Of a stretch of DNA of 64,000 nt, positions 25,465-35,223 are shown one piece after another. The notes below the pieces were generated by a model that searched no databases, had not been told where the DNA came from, and saw only the letters and a list, made by a program, of their open reading frames with translations. Every line of letters starts with the position of its first letter. Position 1 is the first letter of the stretch. The stretch comes from Acanthaster planci (lineage: Eukaryota > Echinodermata > Asteroidea > Valvatida > Acanthasteridae), in assembly GCF_001949145.1 (NCBI RefSeq), contig NW_019091460.1, positions 466,298-530,297 on the forward strand. The letters run 5' to 3'. A program made the translations under genes and the position numbers.

Positions 25465-26115
25465 GATGTGGCTTACGTAGCAGATGGTGACACACAGCCC
25501 TGACACTTACTTGGAAGCCTTTCTTTGGTGCCAGTGGGCTGACATGTCAGAGCATCTGAAGAAATGAGAAACCCAAAAATCATAATTTCATAAAAATCTG
25601 GGGAAGTTTCATATACGGATGCCAATAACTATTCCCTACAATGACCTACTGGTCATCAGAAAGCAAAAACATGTCCAGAAAAGTTCAATTTAGGAGGGGA
25701 AAAAAGTCATTTAGGCCACGCCTACATAGAAAACAATTACTTTTAGGGTGAGTGCGGGAATTTTTGACCAGGAGGAAAATTCAACCAACTGCATTCAAAA
25801 ACTACACAGCTGGTCTTATTTCTTGCTTTTCTTTATTGAGTCGAATACCCCCACCTTTACCGTAGAAATTTTCAGACCAGTCTCATAGGGTTTGTGCACA
25901 GGGTGTTGAGTGGCGTCCATATATCATATGGAACTCTTTCTAAATCTGGTAAAGATGGTGATCGTGTGTGGAATGTTGGCCTTGTACAAAGTTGAAGCCT
26001 ACACAATCAGACAATGAAATCTTTTAATTAGACCTATGACATCACAGCACATGTATGTAACATGTGTAACTGAGCGTTTGTTCACCTGATCATGGAGGCA
26101 GGATCAGGAAAAGAT

Positions 26116-26210
26116 CTAGTCCGAGTAACTCGGACCCTATTTTTCAATCGCTTTTTTTTTCATTTGGAGATGGTCGGGCAATAGTCGCGGGTGCAAGTTA
26201 CTCGGACTAG
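26116..26210. mobile_element. 95-bp foldback element with 15-bp inverted ends and target duplication
   Basis: The ends CTAGTCCGAGTAACT and AGTTACTCGGACTAG are perfect inverted repeats, and the element is flanked on both sides by AAAAGAT (26109-26115 and 26211-26217), a 7-bp putative target-site duplication. It has no coding capacity. Confidence 0.75.
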
Positions 26211-26860
26211 AAAAGATCTACGCTGACTCAAAAACGGTAGGCCTAACCAGTTAACGGATAGGCGCTAACATTGAATCCCCATAACCAGTTATTTTCCGTA
26301 AAACGTGATGTAAAAAGAAATTTTAAACGCACACCTGACGCATGCATTTACGAAAACCAAATTGAGGCCTAATATACAACTCAGTACAGACTTTTAAGGG
26401 AAAAAGGGACAGTGTTGATCCAAAAGTATTTCACAGTTCATTACAAAACGGAATTTTTCAAACTTACGTTACAAATCATAAATTTATAGTGAGTGTCTCC
26501 ATACATTCTACCTCCATGCTCCATACAATACGACATGACGACTTGTGCATGCGCACATAACGGGACATGTCTGAGCTTAAACATCGCCCTCTGTAGTTCA
26601 TGAGTTTCCAGCACACTAAACTTGATTTAAGTCGAATCCTTGACGTTCATTGTCCCCTGCTCCTCATGAAGGGGCTACGAACTCACGGCTGATCAGTTTC
26701 AGCGCATTTAACATCACTAAAAAATCTCCAAAACGTCTGGCACCGCTGTTTTCAATTTTTATGGTGGCTTAGAGCTGAAATTTTAGGTCTTTCGTCCTTT
26801 GAGTGGCAGTAGACTGGGAAACTCTAAGACAACATTGAGGACGAAGAGGAAGCATAATAC

Positions 26861-27031
26861 AGGACATGACTGAAAAACTTTTTGGGCCTGCTATTTCGCC
26901 AGGACGGATTAGTATTTCGCCCGGGCCAGGGCGGATTAGTATTTCGGCCGAGCGGATATGTATTTCAACCGGGCGAAATACTAATCCGCCCGGGCGAAAT
27001 AGAAGGCGTAATTTTTTTTCAGTCATGTCCT
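26861..27031. mobile_element. 171-bp foldback element
   Basis: The terminal repeats AGGACATGACTGAAAAA and its complement near 27015-27031 bound an interior made of repeated direct and inverted copies of GGCGGATTAGTATTTCG. The whole could fold into a long hairpin. A target duplication is not evident. Confidence 0.7.
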
Positions 27032-30000
27032 ATATATACTTCCGTAACCTTGCACTCTGCTGACAAAATTTAAATGAATGAACTGGACCGGCAGTCATCA
27101 ATAAACACCCATCTTTCCACCACGTAAAAGTATAATTTTCCCGTTATTGATCGGCGTTCAGTTAAGCACGCAATTAGCCTGTAAACTGTAAAAGATAAAA
27201 TCTTCAAAAACCACGTTTTCTTTCGAATTTCTGAACTTAATCATTAAGTTTCAAAGCTATATCTATAAATACATAAATCTTGTTCAGTTGTTTTTAATGT
27301 CAAACCGCATTTTTTTCTTGTGTATTTAGTGCTATTGTTTTTCATGTAAAGGACATCTCGAAAATGAAATAAATAAAACGAAATCGCACCCAAAACAGAT
27401 TGTGGCTTTCGTGGCGGTCCCTGACATGATGTGCTGTGAACTGTCCTTAGCCATGGGCGATACCTCACCTAAACCAGTGAACCAGTGAAGTGAAGTTCCC
27501 CCCAAGAAGTAGCCATTGCTGGGAAAATTGCGCCCTCTCTTTGCCCCTTCCGGGGCGGACGGGTAACCTCAATTTTTTTGGTTAATTTTACGCACACAGT
27601 ATGCATTATTAGCGCAAGTTATAAGTAATAGGGTAGAGTCCTGGACAGCGGAGGTAACTTGTCACTGGAAGCAGGGTAAGCTTTCTTGTTGAAGAATAGT
27701 TATGGTTAATATGGTGGTATCAAGAGGGAGAATCAATTTTCGACTATAATGTATCGCGCCCATCAATCCAAGCAGTAAAGTGGCTAGTTGACTTTCTTGG
27801 CTTCTGATTATCAAAATCCCATGGACAGTGTGTGGGAAAAGTCAAAAGCGAAGTAAAAGAAACTTAGAAGGCACAAATAAGATGGACACGAAAGCAAGTA
27901 CTATATTGTCTTCGTGATCTTTTTAATCACAACTTATAACTTACAACAGCTTGTGAATCAACAACGGTTGGTTCACAGTGTTTGACAAAGTGCGAGGATT
28001 TTATAGTCATTTCAGCCGTTACTTTAGCTAGCTAAGCAATAGCTTATCATCCTGTTAGGGGTTCTGGGAATATTTATGACATTTCATACATCATAATATG
28101 AACATTAGCGTGTCATATAGCGTGTAATTACGGCAGGTTTTTTGTTTCCTTTTGTAGCCAATGCAAAGTCCAACAGTGTGTGGTTATTTCTAATGTGTAT
28201 AACCTTTCGTGGCGCACCATTGGTGTTGATAAATTTGATGTGCCGGAAAAAATGCACTCTTCTCCTAAGTATCTCCATGACAACTAGGTGGCAGCAGATA
28301 CCTCTGCAGAGCTGCATCAGCGGCCATGACTTGGGTAAAAGCTTACAGTGTGAGCAAAGAGACAATGCAGCGTTTGGTAGATCTTTACTTTGATTCCGTT
28401 CACTACATGTATTTAAGTACATGAAACCAAGAAGATAGTTTATGTACAACAAAATTAAACATATCCATTAGAATCTCAAATAGAATACTCTAATATTATA
28501 TATCGCTAAAATACCCACAAGTTGTTTTTCATTACTGTGAACATTTAGCCCTAAAACAAATACGACAGATAAAGTGCAGAGTGCAATCTCAAAGTTCTTA
28601 CATTCCTCACAACCACATTTACACAAAGAAGATGGTATACCTATGGAACTTTTGTTCCCCGTGTAAAGCAATGTTGTTCGAGAAAAGAACGAACACTAAG
28701 CTACGAGAGGTGACATTGTTTTTGCGTGTATAAAGTAAGTATATAACGTTAAAAGGGAAAAAGCAAACAGCGATTTGAGATCATGCAGAATTTCGAGCAG
28801 TGTTTATTCGTGTTCCGAATGTAACAACAAAAACCGTCTAGGGTGGAGGAATCACTGTGTAAGCCTACTTCAAGCAAATTTAACTAAAGACTGCGTTGTC
28901 ATTAAAATTATCTAGGATGGGTGGATCAAAAATAAACGCAGGATCACAGGGTTTGAAAACTATACATGTCCATTCAAAAGTTGTCCATTAGGTAACAACA
29001 TCAAGTTTGGGCTAATGGGCGAAGGTAAAACCACTAGTTTTGACTTTCTCCGAGCTCCAAGAAACCTCCATAATATTCTACTCTATTTAATGACTTCCAC
29101 GTTTTACTTGATAAGACATTTTCATGTTCAAAATACACAACTAACCTACCTAACGTAGCGTTTCTGGTGCACAATGAAAACGGAGCAAAAAAAAAACCGT
29201 GTTGCATAACTTAAGTGCGAATACATACTGTACATGTACATTGTGCTTTTGAGTCGCGCACATAGCAGGCCAAGGGCGTGAGAGGGGTATGCATGTAAAA
29301 CCAAACGAGTTCAAAAAGCTACACAACTTAACGTTCAGAGCGAATCAATTCACCTGATTGCGTGCTTGGTCCCACCGGAAGTTGAAGCACTTGACCATCA
29401 CTGAAAAATAAGCAGATGGCAACAACCCCGGAGCCGCTAACAACCTAGGCCAGGCGTATAACCTAAGCTGCCAATTGGCGGCTTTCACAGCTGCGTGCGT
29501 TATTCCAAGCCGTAGTCAATACGGACGCAACCGGACAATCGACTTTCAGACACCGAAACTGTGCAAGGCCCACATCGTGTACATGGGGTAAGATGTCTAA
29601 ATCTTAACTCCTCAACCCGCTTAGGAGCACCCTTGGAGGCCAATTATAATCAAAAGGAGGGACAATAATACGCAGTCCATCTTCGGGTTGACATCAGACA
29701 TTTTGATGGTGAGCTAGTAATAATTGACCTTCATTGAACAGAAACTTACCGTGGGGGACCTCAGATGGAAACGGAGACAAGTCAACATTTGGAAGAGCCC
29801 AAAGAAATGTTTAAGGTGGGTGCTTCACAAAAATTCTACAACAGATCTTTCGCCAAGTCACGCCTATAGAGAATCCCAGATTTTGATGGACGAGGTGTAT
29901 TTTACCACCTTAAAAGTACGTCAGAGGGGGAATGTGATTCCACAATCTATCACGAATGCCACGACGGTACTGAATGCGCCCCGTGTAGCTTTTTACGAAT

Positions 30001-30263
30001 GCGTGTTCGTACATGTACTTATGTTCTTGATACTGTTCAAGGAATGGCGGTGTGATGCGATGAGTCTTGAAGTCATCCCTGGAGACCAGCCAGTAAGTAT
30101 CTTTGTCACATCCCTAAGGGAAAAAGTGAAATTAGCATTCGACCAAAACTTGTAAAAAATAACAAACGAAACAAACAAACTACTACTGCTACTAAAACAG
30201 CAACAGCAGAACCCTGAGGACTTAAGAAGTATGGGCTAAAGAGTGGAAGGGAAGAACTCCTAC

Positions 30264-33200
30264 CTTTTCCGTCCTTTGTATCAGATAAAATCCCCCTTCT
30301 TCAAGCAGAGCCATGTATGATGCGTAACTGACGTGAATGCGACCGACTGCATCAACCAATTAAATATATGATAAAAACCAGGGCAATATTATGAATTGGC
30401 ACTTTGGCAGCGGGCCATCTCGTAGTCCCAAACACCAAACTCGAGAATTTGAAAGAACGTGTCCTCCCCCGTGTCTCTAAAGCTCTGTTGTATGGATTCG
30501 ATTTTTTTCTACACAAGTTTATAGTTCATGTTTTCTTTCGCTAGCTTCGTATGAACGTATGCATAAGTGTCTATCTTGCCAAGGTTTTCGAGCTTTGCTG
30601 ATCAAAAGAAATATACAAGCCATTAATTTTCGAAGAAGTAAATCTGTCAATCAGAATCTGTCAATCAGCATTTCTGTTTTTCTTGTTTCATATACATTCC
30701 TTTGTCAATAGTCTTCAGATCACGTACCAAGCAAATTACGACACATCCTTTACGCATCACTGATCAAGCGATCATGGACTCACCACAGCCAGTTGTTAGC
30801 ATCTGAGAGGCTATGGTGACAGTGTCACCGAAGAGACAGAAGCGTGGAATATCCAAGCCGACAACTCCTGCAATCACTGGACCTGTTCGAGGGAGATGCA
30901 ATGATTAAACAGAAATTGCTGCTCGGTAAATTCCTCACCATTACACGCGCACAAATGCTGATTGCACCATTTAGGAGACAGTTCATGTTCTGAGAGAGCT
31001 ATGAAATGCTTGAGCCTAGAACATTTTATATTTCGGACCATCTCACAGTCGGGTCCCAAGAACTCAGCTTTCAAGTAATTATCTTTATTTTTTAAACTTT
31101 AGATGCACATGAAAAGCACTCATTATGAGTACAAAGGTGAAATTCCAATTCGAGTCATTCATTCATTCGTTCGTAATAAAAATCGTCACCAACACCACGA
31201 AGTAACACACATCTAGATGTGTGCGCGCTTTAACGCGTATTTTATAGAAATGTGGTATTTTCGTTTTCACGAAGAGGCACGAATGTCTTTCGTCACGTGC
31301 TCCATGACTTGCCGTATGCAGAAATTGACGTTCTCCTTAATTTACACAGTTACGAGTTTTAAGATTTTTTTTTCAGTTTAGTCACCCATTTAGGGGTAAA
31401 ATAGAATCACTTTAGACATTTAAAGCTTTTTTCTATGCTATATTGACAAAACACACATTTGTGTTTCTTGGTGAAAACGAAATTGTTCGATAATGCACGA
31501 GTGTAAAATATGCGCGCGCACACATTTGCGTCACTTCGTGAAACCAAAACTGTTCTAATCACGGTTTTCACGAATGGCACAAAAGTGAAGATGTGTGTCA
31601 GTTCATGGTATTGGTGACAAAATATTTGGTTTACAGAGATAATTAATATTTACAATGATTGCCAGACATTACATGCAGGGCGTTTTTGTTTGGTTTTGTT
31701 TACGATCATTTGAAGTTCATGACCTCAAACGTCTTTTTTTGGGGGGGGGGGTCGTTCTTGGTTGAGCTATCCGCTCCGAGTTGAAGTGCACCCCCAAGCG
31801 GCAAAAGACTGAAAGGTAATTGTATGATTTCCATGCGGGTTCTTGCACGCGTTCTGCGTGTACGCACAGACCATTAAAATGAATTCGTTACGCGTACGCA
31901 GCGAGCTCCACGTCAAACGCCCCAGTGATCTCCATTATAAACGCGCGCCTAGTACCAAAACCAAACCCGAAACAAACCAAACCAAACCAAACGCCCTCTT
32001 TAGTTCCGCTAAAAGAACACTTTCTGCGGCTTATTTGCGCATAGGAGTCGAGGCAAAATGAAAACAAGCATATAGAAAGACGCCTTTACCTGTATGGAAG
32101 CCGATGCGAACTTTGAAACCCCAGAAGGGTTTGTGCGGTACCTCCAGAAGACTGATGTGATGAACAATGTCAAGGGCTAGACCACTTATCTCACTCACGT
32201 GCTTAGTGCCGTTATGATTGGGAACACCTGTGATTTGTTTAGTAACCAACAAAGGAACATCATACTTCGGACAAGTGAAAATAAACGATGACTTAGCTAA
32301 ACAACCAAGCTATAATTTTTATTACGAAGGAAGAAAATGTTAGTTACTACGTAGGAATGTACATGCGTCATACCTGAAGCTAACAGAAATGTGCCGCTCA
32401 GCGTCTCAACGCTGTGCACGTCATATTGGTCGATACAGGAGTCGAAAACGAGGTACAGGCCGTTCATCATTTCTACCACCTGGAGGTAAAAAAAGGTAAA
32501 TTTCTTGAAAAAGGATGTAAAAAATCAGCAGGGAAAGTTAACCAACTTTAGAATTACTAAAATTAACGTTATCTGACCTCATTTGGACTGCTTTGAGAGC
32601 AGATGTAACCCAGCCCTTCTAGGTCACAGAACATCACAGTAGCTTCATCAAAGTGAGATGGAGCAGCCGGCTTTTTCATCATCAAATCCGCAGCCAGAGA
32701 CTTGGGCAGTAAGGAGTAGAGAAGCCAGTTGGATTTCTTCCTCTGCTTATTCAGAGCTTTGGTCTGAGAGGCCAGATTGAGAGCGTAGTTCTGAATGTCA
32801 GTGGTGAGGGACCAAAAAGCTCTTAGGATGACGGGACAGGTGATGATGACGATGACAACCAAGCAGATGCTGACAGCAATGGAGCTCGTGTCGTTGTCCA
32901 GGTCACTCTCTAGTCTCAGAAGGATCTCGTCCGCCATCTTGCTCTGCATACTCTCAAGGATGTTGATGTAGACCGTCATGCTGTCAAACCACAGAGTGGC
33001 CGCCTCGAAGTTGGGTTGCAACCCATCCACAGCGTGGTCTAAGATCTCTTGTCGCAGGTTTGTAATAGTGGTGACGAAGTTTTCATCCATAGTGGTGACC
33101 AGGTCTTTGTAGAAGCTGTTGATAAGAGGTGAGTACCTCTTAGAGGCTTCGAAGTTCCAGGTTCCCACGTCATTTTTGCTGAGATACCAGACATAGTCGT

Positions 33201-35223
33201 CGAAGCTGTAGAATTTACCCCGGGCGAAGAAGATGGAGCCTAGAGTCCGTGCAATGCCGATGTCCACGTTGCTGACGATGAGGAGTTGATAAGACACTAA
33301 GGTCTGCCACAGACCATGCCCGTTAGAATTGCCAATGCTATCGTAGAGCCAATCGATGAAGATCTGCAGAATGTCGGTATAGAAATCGATTTCGTCATAC
33401 ACCGTGGTGTTGGAGCGATGGAGATTGCGGCGATGGTGGGCTAGGTATTCCTTGAAGTCTTCCTTGTGGCGGAAGTAGGGGAGCTCTTTGACAACATAGG
33501 TCTCGACCGGCCAGTCCTTGAGTTCATCCAAGGCTTCGTCTGTCTGAGGGAAAGTGGCTGTCACGAAAGAATCTTGGTCGGGGCTGATGGCGCTGACGAA
33601 GAGAGCCACCATGTCTCGCTCTCGTTGAAGACAGCTCAACAATACACCAATGTCTCTGCTAAAGCGGATAACATTCCGCACCTACAGACAAGAAGTTATG
33701 AAACAAAGTCTTAATAAATGTGATTTTGTGATCCAGGACCGTTTTCTTGTTAGAAACAGCTTTGTCTATGGAAGTGTCTGCAAACTGCAACTTGAATAGG
33801 TTGTTTGTTAGTGTCATGCCCCAACCTCTTTTATATCCTTGTGAAGATACACAGAAAAATCCAAAATTAAATTAATTATTACATCTCCCTATAACGCAAA
33901 TCCATCCTCAGATACTAGTTTTTCGCGGTACCCGCTACTACATCTGACGCGAACCAGCCATCCGGCACCGGCAAGCTCGGTGGTCGCGTGGTTATTAAGT
34001 CTGCACCAGTATGCAGGAAGTCGTGGGTTCGAGTCCCACCCCGAGCACGCTTATGGTTTTTCACAAGCTTTTGTCATGGGGGGAAACACTGAGTATGCAG
34101 TGTTACAATATTACGTCGGGCGGGGCAAAAATCCAAAATTAAATGAAAGACACACACATTTTAGTTGAGTGGTCAGATTGCCAGGTAATTGATTGGAATG
34201 ATTTATCAATAATTTGAGTAGTTGGAAACTTCGGTCGGATCAGTCTAAAGTTATTACCTCGACATTGAGCCGATTGCCCAAGGCGATACCGTGGAGGTCG
34301 ATACCAGCGAGCACAGCCAAGGAGACTATAGGTATGATGATGAGAAGTAACATCTTGGCTAGCTGGATTCGTTTCCCCTTCTCAGTCAGCGGGTTCTCTC
34401 GGCAACGCCCAATCTCATTCGGATGAAGAAGAAGATCTCTGACTGTGTCATCAACCTGCACACATGGAAGCCTTTCTCTTCAGAGGTTTTTGTTTCTTAT
34501 TTGTTTTTTTTTACCGTTTATATTAAAGTGCAGAAAACTAAAAGAAATAAGTTCAAGCAAACTCCAGATTATTTCGGAGAAGACACGAAGTCAGTAGAAT
34601 CTGGCAAGGTACTACAATCCTCGCGTCACGTGGGATTTTCATTAAATTTGAAGGTAATAAATATAATCCTCAGATGCATCAGGCGCCGCGTTGAAGAACG
34701 TTGGTATTGGTTACTTTCTGCTGTAAGTGGTAATAATAATAATGGATATTTAGATAGGACACATATCCATCACAACTGATGTTCAAGGCGCTGCATTATC
34801 ATCATCCCTACACACTGTGCGCACAACAACTGAACATTCCTGAAACCATCTCAGCTCCCTGGGGAGTATACTAGCGGATGCTGCCTTATCAGGCGTACAC
34901 AGCTAACATAACCAAATCTGCCCTCATGGGTACCCCATTTACTCCTGAGTGGAGAGGCACATAGGGTACAGTGACTCACCCAAGATTGCAACATGCCGCC
35001 ATCAGCTGGATTCGAACCCCCGACCCTATGATCAGAAGATGAAAACCCTAACTACTAGGCCACATGCTCCCAATATGGTGATGTCTTGCTTCATAAGTAT
35101 CTCACCTTTGTGTGTTTCACTTACCTGAGACAGCGAGCCAAAAGACGACTGGGAGTTGTCAACTCGGATCTGACCATCTTCGACGACCTCCCGGTACAGA
35201 TTTCCCCCTCCCGGGCTGGCCAT
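30264..35223 (-). CDS. NIT-domain receptor guanylate cyclase-like protein, catalytically degenerate, terminal exon not found
   Basis: Seven exons join in frame: 35223-35125, 34455-34258, 33681-32578, 32479-32374, 32227-32090, 30882-30784 and 30346-30264 (609 codons). An in-frame TAG lies five codons before the chosen ATG. Order: short cytoplasmic N-terminus, first membrane helix (about 68-84), a long extracellular region resembling the nitrate/nitrite-sensing (NIT) domain, second helix (about 365-388), a linker with [11 protein letters not shown] typical of the HNOBA-type segment before cyclase domains, and a class III cyclase domain (about 444-609). Family members make cGMP. Here one metal-binding Asp is kept (D452, CDLEG), but the second is replaced (ETLSGTF for ETIGDAY, G496), and the transition-state Asn and Arg are T571 and Q575 (GDTVTIASQ for GDTVNTASR). 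It is probably a pseudocyclase. Intact frames and good splice sites argue against a pseudogene. The final strand usually ending in a TYWL-like motif was not found. Confidence 0.88.
30883..32089. other. NIT receptor intron 5, about 1.2 kb
   Basis: No exon is seen. It contains a run of G near 31740-31750, repeated CACACATTTG/TTCACGAA words between 31230 and 31600, and one copy of a dispersed repeat (31760-31880). Confidence 0.6.
31760..31880 (+). repeat. Dispersed repeat, copy 1 (inverted partner at 58060-58170)
   Basis: GAGTTGAAGTGCACCCCCAA followed by GCGGCAAAAGA, then CGGGTTCTTGCACGCGTTCT and GCGTGTACGC. The same blocks in the same order occur on the opposite strand at 58060-58170 inside a STAG intron. 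Family not recognised. Confidence 0.8.
33873..34126 (+). mobile_element. tRNA-derived SINE insertion with 18-bp target-site duplication
   Basis: The 254-bp insert is flanked by perfect 18-bp direct repeats AAAAATCCAAAATTAAAT (33855-33872 and 34127-34144). It contains a tRNA-like segment at about 33970-34045: a GCTCGG...CCGAGC acceptor-like stem, box A GGTCGCGTGGTTA, box B GGGTTCGAGTCCCAC with a perfect T-arm. The 3' part has an ACACTG/CAGTGT hairpin. The anticodon loop has six rather than seven bases, so it is not a working tRNA. It lies in the intron between the first two large exons of the NIT receptor. Confidence 0.85.
34731..35071 (-). mobile_element. tRNA-derived SINE with LINE-like tail
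   Basis: On the minus strand the element starts with box A-like TGGCCTAGTAGTTAGGG and box B GGGGGTTCGAATCCAG, has a central CTTGGGTGAGTCACTGTACC block, and ends with GCGCCTTGAACATC, a TGTGATGG segment and an ATT microsatellite. The tail resembles the end of the CR1/L2-like LINE at 5925-6760, suggesting mobilisation by that LINE type. It lies in NIT receptor intron 1. Confidence 0.8.

Larger units (their letters stand above)
25465..30263. other. Spacer upstream of XPG and 3' side of the NIT receptor gene
   Basis: This should contain the XPG promoter and 5' leader and the unrecognised terminal exon of the NIT receptor gene. Two foldback elements (26116-26210 and 26861-27031) lie in it. Weaker CTCF-like cores (AGAGGGCG) occur near 26584-26597 and 27530-27540. 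A 143-codon plus-strand frame at 29724-30155 and an ankyrin-like fragment at 28140-28400 are noted separately. No gene is firmly supported. Confidence 0.5.

Noticed and set aside
29355-29400. Terminal exon of the NIT receptor at an acceptor near 29401
   Set aside because: The phase-0 join would begin with TGA, and the alternative frames do not resemble a cyclase C-terminus.
33970-34045. A functional tRNA gene
   Set aside because: The T-arm and acceptor-like stem are good, but the anticodon loop has six bases and the segment sits within a duplicated-flank insertion, so it is a SINE component.
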